Counted from the first letter of the stretch, positions 10,222 through 20,147 are shown. The stretch: DNA of 64,000 nt from Gammaproteobacteria bacterium (GCA_012269545.1 JAAXKB010000046.1:48619-112618), one strand, 5' to 3'. A program made the numbers and translations. Notes: a model not told the origin generated them from the letters alone.

Positions 10222-12093
10222 CTAGGTCATGTCGCCAAACGGGTTATCGTCCGCTAACTGGATAGGGTGTTCAAAACCCGGAACGCTGATCTCGCGGTCG
10301 GTAAGCGTCAGGTCTCCGCCTTCCAATACGCCTTCGCCGAAACGATAGATGGGGGCGATATCGCCGTCGTCGGCTTTGTCGTTATAGGCCTGTGCCGAGC
10401 TCTCTATCGCTTCCTGGCGCTGCTTAGCTGCTGCGAAGGCTTGTGCGCCATAGCGTTTTTCAAGCATCCGCTCGGTTTGGTCAGGAGACATGAAAAAGCC
10501 GGTAGCATTATTGCCGCCAAAGCCTTTGGAATTCACGAATGCGCCGCGCATGCTGGCAATATCTCGTTGCTCGTCCTGCAGCGGGAAGTGCAGGTTGTCG
10601 CGGGCGACATCGTCGGCAATGTGATCGATGGTTTTGATGCCGGGGATAATGCTGTCCTGCCATGCACCGAGGATCGCCGAAAGCTGATCTCCGCCCGCGG
10701 GCGCTAACGAATGCCCGACATAGGATTTGATCGCTGCGATGCTTAAACTTGGTATGCCAAACGCCTTTGCAGCCTCACTCATGATCGCCGATTCGGTGAC
10801 CCTATTTTGCGGTGTGCCGGTGCCGTGGGCGTGCATGTAGGTGCTGGTCCGCAAACCGTCTTCACCTAGAATGCCTTTAGCCGCGGCCATTGCTTTGGCG
10901 ACGGTTATGTAGTTGCCGATGCCCGGACCGGGAATGGATTTCTTATAGCCATCGGCGTTCACGAAAACATCGCCCACGGAACCCAGTACGCGGGCGCCAC
11001 TTTCCATCGCCAGCGCATCGTCCATCAGCACGATCCACACGGACGATTCCGCTAAGGTGAAACCAGCGTTGCTCGAAAACGGTCGGCAGGCTCTGCGGTT
11101 ATCCGGCTGCGCGCTGTTGTCTAGGGCCATGAGCGCTTCGTCCTCAGTCAGGGCGCCCATGGTCCGATACCCTTCGATAACGGCTGGATTCACCGGAGCT
11201 TCCGCATTGCCGACGATGACGATGCGCTTGCTGCCGCTGCGTATCTCGTCCATGCCGCGTTTGACGCTATACAAAAAAGTGGCGCAGGCGCCAATGATGC
11301 CGGCGGTTTCACCGACTGAGCCGAACACATAGGCATTGACGAAGTCGCCGGGCATTTCCGCGAGACCAAGGGCAAGATTTTTGGAGGTTGGGCGTTTGCC
11401 GGTTAGGGCATTTTGCATCAATCCGCCATAACCGTCCTGATCCAGCTGTCCCATGGCGGAACCTGAATACACGCCTATTTGATCGGGGCGTACCAAGCTC
11501 TTCAGTTCATCGATGGTGAAGCCAGTGGAGCGCAGCGCGTCTGACGCGCCGTAAACGGTCATCTGCAGGCCCCGTGGATGACTTCTGCTGGGGTACAGGG
11601 CTGCAGGATCAAAGCCTGTGGGCAACTGACCAGCACTCGTCACTCTGCTGGGCCGCAGATCCTGCACCAGAACGCTAAGGTCGGCATTGCATCGAACCAA
11701 AACCTGCTTGTCGTCTAGCTCTGAGACGTTCCAGCCGTCGGGCAGCGTCTGCGGGAGTTGGCGTTTCGCGACCAAGAAGGTTTGCTCACTGTCGCTGACG
11801 TTGCCAAGGGACATTGCGTTGTTCCAAGGCACCCGTGCAACGTCGAAATGTTCAATTTTGCGCACCAAGGTGCCATCCAAGATTCGCTGTTTGGTCGCAC
11901 TGTCGAGATCTTGGTGGCCAGGGGTTGCTAAACCCATGAGCTTGGCAAGGCTGCTGAGGGTAGCCTTGCGCTTAGATTCTGGAAGAGCGTCTATGACCAT
12001 GCGCCGGTAGGCGTGATTAAACGAAACACGCCCAGCGGGACTGATGCCGCCGCTGCCAACAATGATGGGTAGTGGGGTTCGCTGTTGCTTCAC
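10222..12093 (-). CDS. fabY: Beta-ketoacyl-ACP synthase, FabY type
   Basis: 623-residue condensing enzyme. Its length and N terminus resemble Pseudomonas FabY, which starts fatty acid synthesis from acetyl-CoA and malonyl-ACP in place of FabH. The thiolase-fold catalytic triad is complete: Cys270 in GACATFLYS, His423 in HAHGTGTPQNRVTES and His461 in KSYVGHSLAPAGGDQL, with Lys456 close by. About 200 residues before the catalytic core are longer than in FabB/FabF. A thiolase lies 100 bases upstream on the same strand. The multidomain acyl-CoA carboxylase, a possible source of malonyl-CoA, starts 1.9 kb away. Confidence 0.85.
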   Translation of the reverse strand: MKQQRTPLPIIVGSGGISPAGRVSFNHAYRRMVIDALPESKRKATLSSLAKLMGLATPGHQDLDSATKQRILDGTLVRKIEHFDVARVPWNNAMSLGNVSDSEQTFLVAKRQLPQTLPDGWNVSELDDKQVLVRCNADLSVLVQDLRPSRVTSAGQLPTGFDPAALYPSRSHPRGLQMTVYGASDALRSTGFTIDELKSLVRPDQIGVYSGSAMGQLDQDGYGGLMQNALTGKRPTSKNLALGLAEMPGDFVNAYVFGSVGETAGIIGACATFLYSVKRGMDEIRSGSKRIVIVGNAEAPVNPAVIEGYRTMGALTEDEALMALDNSAQPDNRRACRPFSSNAGFTLAESSVWIVLMDDALAMESGARVLGSVGDVFVNADGYKKSIPGPGIGNYITVAKAMAAAKGILGEDGLRTSTYMHAHGTGTPQNRVTESAIMSEAAKAFGIPSLSIAAIKSYVGHSLAPAGGDQLSAILGAWQDSIIPGIKTIDHIADDVARDNLHFPLQDEQRDIASMRGAFVNSKGFGGNNATGFFMSPDQTERMLEKRYGAQAFAAAKQRQEAIESSAQAYNDKADDGDIAPIYRFGEGVLEGGDLTLTDREISVPGFEHPIQLADDNPFGDMT

Positions 12094-12195
12094 GTCAGTT
12101 GGCTCACAAAACTATTCCTGTTCGATAGCGCGTTGGCATGCGTCGTTGCGGTCCCGGAGTAAGCCAAGTGGTACCTGTGTTCGGGTGGTCACGGA

Positions 12196-13356
12196 TTACG
12201 GGCGCTCCAGCGCGACAGCGGTTGCTTCTCCGCCGCCAATGCATAGGGCGGCGATTCCTCGTTTTTTGTCCTGCTGCTGCATAGCGTGCGCAAGGGTAAC
12301 AATCAGGCGGCTGCCAGTGGAGCCGATGGGGTGGCCTTGGGCACAGGCGCCACCGTACACGTTCACCTTTTCGTGCGGCAAGTTCAGCGCCTGCATGGTC
12401 AACATAGTCACCATCGCAAAGGCTTCATTGATTTCGAACAGATCGACAGAATCGGCGCTCCAGCCTGTTTTCTCTAACAATTTTTCGATGGCCCCGATGG
12501 GGGCCAGCGTGAATTCGCTAGGATGTATGGAGTGGGTGCTGTGGGCGACAATGCGAGCCAGCGGAATGCGAGAATTGAGGTTGCTCTCGCGGGTAAGCAC
12601 CAGTGCTGAGGCGCCATCAGAGATAGATGAGGCATTTGCGGCGGTAATTGTCCCGTCGGTTTTGAACGCCGGGCGCAGAGTCGGGATGCGGTCTATCTTG
12701 GCTTTGCCGGGCTGCTCGTCATCACTCACCGTGACGCCATCAACCTCCAATGGGTTAATTTCAGCGGCCAGTGATTTGTGCTCTATGGCCCGTAGCGCGC
12801 GGTTAACCGACTCGATGGCATAGGCGTCCATGGCTTGGCGGGTGAGTTGATGGTCGTCGGCGGTGCCCTGTGCAAATGACCCCATGGAACCGCCTGTTTC
12901 AGCGTCCTCCAATCCATCGGTAAACAGGGCGTCCTGCATGGTGGCGTGGCCCATGCGTAACCCGCCCCGGGCCTTGGGCAGCAGATAGGGTGCGTTACTC
13001 ATGCTTTCCATGCCGCCAGCAATAACGGTATCTGCACTGCCGGCAGCGATCAGGTCCATTGCCATCATGGTGGCTTTCATGCCTGAGCCGCATACCTTAT
13101 TCAGCGTGGTTGCGGCGACGCTATCTGGCACGCCGGCCATCCGCATGGCTTGCCGGGCAGGTGCTTGTTTGAGTCCTGCACTGACCACATTGCCCATGAT
13201 AATTTCATTGACCTCACTGGCTTGGGCAGCGGCGCTGGCTAACGCGCCCTGAATGGCGTGAGCGCCAAGTGCCGGCGCGCTTTGCTTGGCTAAACTGCCT
13301 TGGAAACTGCCAATTGGCGTGCGGGCTGCACCGAGAATGTAGATGGGTTCGCTCAT
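12196..13356 (-). CDS. Acetyl-CoA C-acetyltransferase (thiolase)
   Basis: 386-residue thiolase of the biosynthetic type that condenses two acetyl-CoA, or cleaves 3-ketoacyl-CoA. The nucleophile is Cys89 in LNKVCGSGMKA. The C-terminal GHPIGSTGSR and CIGGGEATA segments supply the catalytic His and second Cys. An upstream extension of the frame to 13431 is ignored, because ATG at 13354-13356 has a GGAG ribosome site and the conserved start MSEPIYILGAARTPIG. It lies between fabY and moaB on the minus strand. Whether it serves polyhydroxyalkanoate, mevalonate-independent lipid metabolism or beta-oxidation cannot be told. Confidence 0.92.
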   Translation of the reverse strand: MSEPIYILGAARTPIGSFQGSLAKQSAPALGAHAIQGALASAAAQASEVNEIIMGNVVSAGLKQAPARQAMRMAGVPDSVAATTLNKVCGSGMKATMMAMDLIAAGSADTVIAGGMESMSNAPYLLPKARGGLRMGHATMQDALFTDGLEDAETGGSMGSFAQGTADDHQLTRQAMDAYAIESVNRALRAIEHKSLAAEINPLEVDGVTVSDDEQPGKAKIDRIPTLRPAFKTDGTITAANASSISDGASALVLTRESNLNSRIPLARIVAHSTHSIHPSEFTLAPIGAIEKLLEKTGWSADSVDLFEINEAFAMVTMLTMQALNLPHEKVNVYGGACAQGHPIGSTGSRLIVTLAHAMQQQDKKRGIAALCIGGGEATAVALERP

Positions 13357-13459
13357 GAAATTACTCCTGCATGGGGCGTCGCGGTTATAGGGCTTGAGTG
13401 TACTGGCGCAAAGAGACTTCAGCCAGCGCAAGCAACTAAGTTATTGATGAATTCGTCGC

Positions 13460-13963
13460 CTAACGCTCCAGAAAACGAGGGATGAGTTCAGCGAAGTTGC
13501 ACGGGCGAAAATTGATATCTAACTGATTGCTTAAGATTTTTTCCCAGCCCAACGTCACAGCACCCGACGATCCGGGCAGACTGAAAATAAGGGTGCCGTT
13601 GGCCATTCCGCCCACTGCACGGGATTGAATGGTCGAGGTGCCGATCTCGTCGTAGGACAGTTGACGAAACAATTCGCCAAAACCCTCTATGTGTTTATCG
13701 AATAGCGGCGCAAGGGCTTCGGGAGTGCTGTCCCGTCCGGTAAAACCGGTGCCTCCGGTTGTGATCACGGCTTGCACCTGTGGGTCCGCAATCCATTGGG
13801 AAACTCGGGCGCGGATGGCGTAGACATCGTCAGGCACCAGTTGTCGGTCGGCTAAGTGATGATTGTCGGTAGCGATGAAGCCCGCCAATAAATCGCCGGA
13901 TTTATCGTCGGCCAAGGTCCGAGAATCTGAAATTGTGAGTAGTGCAACACGTATATCGGGCAT
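13460..13963 (-). CDS. moaB: Molybdenum cofactor biosynthesis protein B
   Basis: MogA/MoaB-family protein of 167 residues that adenylylates molybdopterin before metal insertion. The MoCF-binding signature [20 protein letters not shown] and the [17 protein letters not shown] segment are both present. A molybdoenzyme in this window (MsrP) needs this cofactor. It is divergent from the acyl-CoA carboxylase gene, with only 26 bases between the two starts. Confidence 0.92.
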   Translation of the reverse strand: MPDIRVALLTISDSRTLADDKSGDLLAGFIATDNHHLADRQLVPDDVYAIRARVSQWIADPQVQAVITTGGTGFTGRDSTPEALAPLFDKHIEGFGELFRQLSYDEIGTSTIQSRAVGGMANGTLIFSLPGSSGAVTLGWEKILSNQLDINFRPCNFAELIPRFLER

Positions 13964-13989
13964 GGGTTCAATTGCGCATGATCTAACAA

Positions 13990-16900
13990 GTGGCTAGAGT
14001 ACCCGTATTTTCAGGACAGGCCAAAGTTGTGGCAAATCAAGTAATTGAAGGGGATCGTCTGTTCTTCATTGCGGAGAGCTTGGCGAAGGAGTTTTCATCG
14101 TTTCCCGATACCGATTTGGAGCAAAAACCTGCACCGGGATTGCTCTCACAGCGCGAAGTTAACCAACTCAACGACAACATCGCATCGCTCGATACTGACG
14201 CCTATGTCGAGCAGGTTATCGCGCCAGCTGAGGCTCAGGGTCGCAAGTCCGCACCGGAAATTGTCCGTCAACTCGGGCGCGTGCTCGAAGAAAAAAGCAG
14301 CGGACCATACTATCAAGCCGTGCTGGAAATGGACTTTGGCGGCGGACAGAGCCGTCAGATTGGCTTCATAGCGCAGGATCGCTCCACAGAGCTAGGTAGT
14401 TGGATGCCTCAGCACCACCTGATGGCAGTAGAATTTGCTGAGCACTGCTCTGCTCGCGTGTTACCCATCGTGACCTTTATGGACACGCCCGGAGCCGATG
14501 CAGGTGAAGATGCTAACGCGAATAATCAGGCGCACAGCATATCCCGTTTGATTACCGCCATGAGCAACGTTCATGTGCCCAATGTTGGCATTATTTTCGG
14601 TGTCGGCTATTCGGGCGGAGCCATTCCGTTGGCAGCGAGTAACTTGATTCTGTCGCTGCGAGATGGCGTCTTTAGCACGATTCAGCCCGCTGGCTTGGCG
14701 AGTATCGCTCGTCGATTAAACTTGTCATGGCAAGAGTGTGCCAAATACGTTGGTGTCTCTGCTCCCGAGCTGCATGCTCAGGGCAACATAGATGCCATCG
14801 TCGATTACAGCCCGTCGGATTCGCCTGAGAAGATTGAAAACCTGCGCGCCGCCATTGTCGGCAGCCTGACGAATATTGAAAGTCAGACGGCCGAGTTTGT
14901 TGCCGAGAACCCCTACATTCTCGATCACTATCGGCAAAGCTTGCTGCGCTATTTGAAGGATCAGACTGAGGGAGACAAGCTCAAGGCATCAAGCGCAATG
15001 CACTTCAGTGGCTCCAAGAATCCTACCGAATACCTGAACGTTTTTGGTATCGCCTACCGTTACCTGCGCTATCTGCGTGTTCGAAAGCGCATCAAAGCGA
15101 CCAGTACCAAGCAGTACGGACGCCTAGCGCCGCAGGAAATGCCGTCAGGCGAACTGCACATTCGAGCGGATCAAGAGCGACGTCAAACCTTCCTGTATTG
15201 GCTTCAAGACCCGGATAAAGTGGTGTACGACGATGGGTTGGCGAAGGCGTGGCGCAACTATCTGGATAAGCGCCAAGCGGTGAATGACGAGCGTGGTCGG
15301 ATCGCCAAAATGATTTTTGGTGAGCCCAAGCAAAATTATGAGAATGCGCGCAACACGGTGATCTCCTCGGTTGGTGCTTTTCTGTATAACCGCTGGAAGC
15401 GGGAAGCTGCTGGGAATTTAAATGCCCTGCGCGACTATCTTCTGGATGTCACCGACACGCGGCAGATTCTTCAGGTCGAATCCATCGCCTCACCGCGTGA
15501 TCTGTTACAGGCCATACGAGGTAATGACGAGCTATTGGGCGTGCTGCGCCCGCGTTTTTCTTATCAAGGCCGAAAGCTGCTCAATGAGAACAACGCTTCA
15601 GATAGCTATGTGGCCAAGCAGCTGCTCGCCGAGTTGAACATGATCATTACCGGCTCACGCTTGGACGGTGCCCAAGGGGCGACGGATATTCAGGCCAACA
15701 GAGCCTATCTGTCCGCAGCGCTGCCCGAGTTTATTCCCGCCTTAGTCGAGCGCACTGCGCCTGTCGCCATTGCGGACATGAATGTGTTGGACGTGCTGCT
15801 TCATGAGGATCTGCGCCAAGATTTTGTTCGCGAGTGCGAAAACTTGCTGCTGTTCGACAGGGTTTATGATCAGGCGTTAGCGCGTCTGGAAAGCGTCGCC
15901 CAAGAAGCTCAGGCCTCCCAATCTCTGTCCGAATCCTCGCTTGGCGATTTTATCCAAGCCTCGCTTTCCTCGGCCGCGCCAGAAGACGATCTGGGCGTGC
16001 ATCAGGCTCAGTTGTTTGATTGGTATCAGCGGGTGTGCAAGATGCCAAAGAGCAACGAGTTCTTCCAGACTGTTGGCGAATGGAAAAAGCTCAGCTTTAC
16101 CCATTTGTCCGATGCACTGTTTGTGGTGGTGACCTATCTCTTTGCCACCTTGCTGCAAAACTACATCGATGCTCAGTCCGATGGGAAGACGTATCAGGGC
16201 AAGATCGCGCCGCGCAACATTGGCAGGCGTAAAGACTTTTGGAATCGGTTGGACATGGCCTACAACGATCTGCAGATCCAGCGGGTGCTGCGGGACGTAA
16301 AAGCGACGACAAAGTTCACCCACCAAGACATCATCGAGCGCTACTTTGATAACTGGGAAAGCCGATACGACGATTTGCTCAGTTCTGATCCGTGTTCCTT
16401 TCCCGGTTTTCGCTTGTCGATTGAAGGCGCTCTGAACAATGGGCTGCCGCCTTGTGGCGTGGTCACGGGGATCGCGGATTTCAAGAGTGAAAGCAAAACG
16501 CGAGTGGGTGTCGTGATTTCCAACGTTCAGTTCCAAGCTGGCGCCTTTGATATGGCCAGTGCAGAGAAGGTGATTCGTTTGTTGGTGGAGTGCGCGGAGC
16601 AAGGATTACCGGTCATCTGCTTCATTTCTTCCGGCGGCATGCAAACTAAGGAAGGCGCTGGGGCTCTGTTCTCCATGGCGGCGGTAAACGATCGTATTAC
16701 GCGATTTGTGCGCGACCATGATCTGCCGGTGATCGTATTTGGATACGGTGATTGTACCGGGGGCGCTCAGGCCAGCTTTGTTACGCATCCGCTGGTGCAA
16801 ACCTATTATTTCTCGGGAACAAGCATGCCTTTTGCCGGCCAGATTGTTGTCTCGTCCAATCTGCCGTTGAAGTCGATTTTGGCCAACTATTTGTCGACCA

Positions 16901-18840
16901 CGGCAGGTTCCATGCAAGGCTTGGTGCAACATCCGTTTTATACGTCACTGGATGAACAGCTGCGGCAAGTAGACGCTTCGATTCCCTCCCCACAGGAGTC
17001 TGTGGAGGACGTGGTTGAGCGAGTTCTGAACGGCGGGTTGGCGGATCAGCGACCGATTGTGGTCGCTCAACGTGAAGTCTTTGCGCCGGAAGACTTGATT
17101 CGGCCAGTGAAGAAAGTGCTAATCCACGCGCGCGGCTGTACCGCCGCGAAGCTAATTCGCATTGCCCAGCAGCAGGATATTGACGTGGTGCTCGTGCAGA
17201 GTGACCCAGACATGGAATCCATGGCCGCGGATCAGTTGCGCGAGCAAGACACCTTGGTCTGTATTGGCGGTAACACGCCAGACGAGAGTTATCTGAACGC
17301 CAAAAGCGTACTCAATGTGGCGCAGATGCAGGGCGTCGACAGTTTGCATCCGGGCATCGGTTTCTTGTCTGAAAACTCCGATTTTGCCGACATGGTACGC
17401 AACCGCGGCATCAACTTCATCGGCCCGCCGGTGCAAAGCATGGAAACCATGGGCAACAAATCCAACGCGATCAACACGTCGATTCGCCTCAATGTTCCTG
17501 TGGTACCCGGTAGCCACGGCATCATGACAGATGTTGAGAAAGCGGCTGCGGTAGCCGAGGACATTGGCTATCCGATCCTGATCAAGGCGGTTCATGGCGG
17601 CGGCGGGAAAGGCATCCAGTTAGTCAATGGTCCCGACGAGTTCGAGCAGTTATTCCACCGCGTAGGGGTGGAGGCGCGCAGCGCCTTTGGCAACGGCGAT
17701 GTCTACCTTGAAAAATATGTGACCTCGTTACGTCATATCGAGGCTCAGCTGTTACGAGATACGCATGGCAATACCCATGTACTGGGTATTCGTGATTGCA
17801 GTGTGCAGCGTGACAAGCAAAAGGTAATTGAAGAGTCTGGCTCGACTATGCTGCCTAAGAAACTGCTGGACACGGTGCTGCGCTCGACGGCCGATATCGC
17901 CAATGAGGTGGGGTACATCGGCGCGGGAACCGTCGAATTCATTTACGACCTGAAGTCTGATGCCGTGTATTTCATGGAAATGAATACTCGTTTGCAGGTG
18001 GAACACCCGGTGACGGAATGGACCTCTGGAATCAACATCGTTGCAGAACAGTTCCGCATTGCCTCCGGCGAGTCGATTGCCGACTTAAAAGTGAGGTCGA
18101 CTGGTTATTCAATAGAAGCCAGAGTCAATGCTGAGCGTATCGTGCAGCAAGCGGACGGATCCCTGGCTTTCCGTCCTCATCCCGGCGAAGTGCAGGAGTG
18201 TATTTTCCCAGAAGAAGAGGGCGTAGAAGTCATCGCGACGGTTGGTACGGGTAAGTTTATCTCGCCATACTACGACAGCATGGTCGCGCAGATTATCGTG
18301 CATGCGAAAAACCGTAATGCAGCGGCAGACAAACTGATCGACTATTTGAACCGAGTGACCATTTCCGGTATCTGCACCAACATTCCGCTGCTGCGCCTCG
18401 TGTTGGCGGATGATGTATTCCGCAAGGGTAAATACGACACAGATTACCTGCCGCAGCTGCTGCAGCGCATCGATATTGAAAAACTGATCGCTGAAATCGA
18501 CAACAGTAGTGGCAGTGCCAGCAGCGGTATTGATCGCGAGAGCGTGCTGATCGACGGTACCGATGAGTTAAAGGTTCTTGCTCCGGCGACGGCGATTTTC
18601 TACGCCACCCCATCACCATCAGAGCCCGAGTACGTGAGCGTCGGGGATGTGATTGATCTCAATCACACCATGTGCCAGCTGGAAGCGATGAAGATCTTTA
18701 ACCCATTAGCGTTAAAGGACTTCAACGTAGAAGGAAATATCTACGATCCGGGCAGGCGCTATCGTGTCACTCGCGTGAATATGGGGAACGGCCAACAGGT
18801 AAACGTTGGGGACCTGCTGTTCGTCGTAGCGCCGGTTTAG
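13990..18840 (+). CDS. Single-chain acyl-CoA (acetyl-CoA) carboxylase: CT-CT-BC-BCCP
   Basis: A 1616-residue protein carrying every activity of a biotin-dependent acyl-CoA carboxylase. Residues about 100-300 resemble the carboxyltransferase alpha fold, with TFMDTPGADAGED and GVGYSGGA (204-211). A long, mostly unrecognised middle follows to about 790. A second carboxyltransferase, like the beta fold without its zinc finger, spans about 800-1000 (SSGGMQTKEG at 881, CTGGAQ around 922). A biotin carboxylase starts near 1041, with ATP-grasp glycine loop 1203-1208 and the catalytic EMNTRLQVEH at 1330-1339. The C-terminal carrier domain has the biotinyl lysine K1568 in LEAMKI. Start GTG 13990 has no strong ribosome site. 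The substrate may be acetyl-CoA or a longer acyl-CoA. Confidence 0.88.
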   Translation: MARVPVFSGQAKVVANQVIEGDRLFFIAESLAKEFSSFPDTDLEQKPAPGLLSQREVNQLNDNIASLDTDAYVEQVIAPAEAQGRKSAPEIVRQLGRVLEEKSSGPYYQAVLEMDFGGGQSRQIGFIAQDRSTELGSWMPQHHLMAVEFAEHCSARVLPIVTFMDTPGADAGEDANANNQAHSISRLITAMSNVHVPNVGIIFGVGYSGGAIPLAASNLILSLRDGVFSTIQPAGLASIARRLNLSWQECAKYVGVSAPELHAQGNIDAIVDYSPSDSPEKIENLRAAIVGSLTNIESQTAEFVAENPYILDHYRQSLLRYLKDQTEGDKLKASSAMHFSGSKNPTEYLNVFGIAYRYLRYLRVRKRIKATSTKQYGRLAPQEMPSGELHIRADQERRQTFLYWLQDPDKVVYDDGLAKAWRNYLDKRQAVNDERGRIAKMIFGEPKQNYENARNTVISSVGAFLYNRWKREAAGNLNALRDYLLDVTDTRQILQVESIASPRDLLQAIRGNDELLGVLRPRFSYQGRKLLNENNASDSYVAKQLLAELNMIITGSRLDGAQGATDIQANRAYLSAALPEFIPALVERTAPVAIADMNVLDVLLHEDLRQDFVRECENLLLFDRVYDQALARLESVAQEAQASQSLSESSLGDFIQASLSSAAPEDDLGVHQAQLFDWYQRVCKMPKSNEFFQTVGEWKKLSFTHLSDALFVVVTYLFATLLQNYIDAQSDGKTYQGKIAPRNIGRRKDFWNRLDMAYNDLQIQRVLRDVKATTKFTHQDIIERYFDNWESRYDDLLSSDPCSFPGFRLSIEGALNNGLPPCGVVTGIADFKSESKTRVGVVISNVQFQAGAFDMASAEKVIRLLVECAEQGLPVICFISSGGMQTKEGAGALFSMAAVNDRITRFVRDHDLPVIVFGYGDCTGGAQASFVTHPLVQTYYFSGTSMPFAGQIVVSSNLPLKSILANYLSTTAGSMQGLVQHPFYTSLDEQLRQVDASIPSPQESVEDVVERVLNGGLADQRPIVVAQREVFAPEDLIRPVKKVLIHARGCTAAKLIRIAQQQDIDVVLVQSDPDMESMAADQLREQDTLVCIGGNTPDESYLNAKSVLNVAQMQGVDSLHPGIGFLSENSDFADMVRNRGINFIGPPVQSMETMGNKSNAINTSIRLNVPVVPGSHGIMTDVEKAAAVAEDIGYPILIKAVHGGGGKGIQLVNGPDEFEQLFHRVGVEARSAFGNGDVYLEKYVTSLRHIEAQLLRDTHGNTHVLGIRDCSVQRDKQKVIEESGSTMLPKKLLDTVLRSTADIANEVGYIGAGTVEFIYDLKSDAVYFMEMNTRLQVEHPVTEWTSGINIVAEQFRIASGESIADLKVRSTGYSIEARVNAERIVQQADGSLAFRPHPGEVQECIFPEEEGVEVIATVGTGKFISPYYDSMVAQIIVHAKNRNAAADKLIDYLNRVTISGICTNIPLLRLVLADDVFRKGKYDTDYLPQLLQRIDIEKLIAEIDNSSGSASSGIDRESVLIDGTDELKVLAPATAIFYATPSPSEPEYVSVGDVIDLNHTMCQLEAMKIFNPLALKDFNVEGNIYDPGRRYRVTRVNMGNGQQVNVGDLLFVVAPV

Positions 18841-18877
18841 GGCTCAGGGCCGCAAGTGTCAGTGCCAACGCTAGCCG

Positions 18878-19806
18878 CTACTGATGCTCGCGGCAAATCA
18901 AGACATCGCATGGCGTGTGGTCAAGGACACCTCGGGCGGTAGACCCCATCAGCAATCGGTTGATGGCGCCGCCGTTGCTACTGCCCATGACGATAAGGTC
19001 TGCCTGACTTTCTTTCGCGGCGGCTACGATCTCATCGCGAGGATCACCCATGCGAACGTCTATTGCGCTGGCTGACAGCCCAGCACGTTCCACCGCTGCG
19101 GTGATTTTAGTGCTTGTCTGCTTCTTGATATCTTCTGTTAGCGCGGCAAATGACTGCTGTAACCCGATAGCGGCCTCCGGTGACGGGAAGGTCTGAGTTA
19201 ACGGGACGATAACCGATACGATATCGACGCGCTCTGCACTTTCGCTGTACCGGACGGCTTTGGCGACAACAAGATCCAGTAGGTCTGATGTGTCGACTGC
19301 GACCAGAACCCGTGCATGAGTCTTACTTGTACCGTCGGGATGAACCGCCAATAGGTCGCAGTTGGTTGAGTTGAGTACACCATGGGTAGTTGAACCCAAC
19401 AGCCGTTTGAAACCCTTGCGATTGTGCACACCCATAACGGCCAGACTTGCGTCATTTTTTTCAATGGCCTTACTGATCTCGTAGATTGGGTTGCCCTCAA
19501 TAACGGTCAGATTCGCCGCGTGATCGGCTGTCAATTCAGGCATCCTCTCAATATAGGCGCGGTTTTCGTGTAACAGCTCACGCTGCCAATCAAGCGCCGT
19601 TTCCGTCAATGGGCTGAAGTTTAGATCGGCGTAGATGGTGATGGCCGGCCGCACCTTGTTAATCAGGTGCAAGGCTCGATGTTGAGATTCACAAATGCGG
19701 ATGGCTGTGCCAAGAACACGCTTACCTTCATCGTTGGGTTCTAGCGCAACGACTATGGGATCATCAGTTACGTCCTTGTTCGTACGCGTTCTCCGGCAAG
19801 AGGCAT
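18878..19806 (-). CDS. Tandem universal stress protein (UspE-like), start frame-shifted
   Basis: Two universal stress protein domains in one chain, each with the nucleotide-binding pattern near its end (VMGVHNRKGFKRLLGSTTHGVL and VMGSSNGGAINRLLMGSTARGVL). The second repeat is a complete G-x2-G-x9-GS motif. The first beta strand (DDPIVVALEP) lies upstream of any ATG, GTG or TTG in frame; the only in-frame standard start (TTG 19672) would remove it. ATG 19804-19806 overlaps the stop of the small ORF upstream (TGATG) but reads MPLAGERVRTRT and stops. One missing base between about 19770 and 19795 would join it to the domain. Either a natural frameshift, a rare start or a sequence error is possible. 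Confidence 0.7.
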
Positions 19807-19916
19807 CAAGCCAACAAAGCGTTGATCATGCTTAAGCCTGCTGCGACAAAGACGGCGCCAACGATAAGTGCGACGACCGCGAGAATCAGGACCCTTGATG
19901 GTTTGATGTGTGGCAC
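19806..19916 (-). CDS. Small single-span membrane protein (36 aa)
   Basis: A short ORF starting with GTG at 19914-19916 behind a strong GAGGAGAA ribosome site. It encodes a basic N terminus (MPHIKPSRV), one long hydrophobic span rich in Ala, Val, Ile and Leu, and a short tail. The topology rules suggest an N-in membrane anchor. Its TGA overlaps an ATG (TGATG) near the start of the universal stress protein gene, so the two may be translationally coupled. No family recognised. The quality of the ribosome site and the clean hydrophobic profile are the case for it being real. Confidence 0.5.
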   Translation of the reverse strand: MPHIKPSRVLILAVVALIVGAVFVAAGLSMINALLA

Positions 19917-20147
19917 GAATGTTCTCCTCAAGCACAACCCAAACTTGTGGCAGACCCAAAGTAGTCAGCGCAGGAAATGGGGGCAAGATGAACAGCAGTA
20001 GGCGTTGCGGTTTTGTGAGTCAGTTAACAGGAGGCGGGACGTTCGGACAGGCAAACTCGGGTCTGCAGGCAGTTCTGCGACATTTCTGCTCAGTGATTTT
20101 CTGGCTGCTTGCTGCGCGGCGCAGGGGAGAAGTTTGCTCGTTTCGGT

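Noticed and set aside
15877..16602. Minus-strand ORF of 241 codons inside the carboxylase gene
   Set aside because: It lies entirely antisense to a well-supported coding region and has no ribosome site or recognisable domain.
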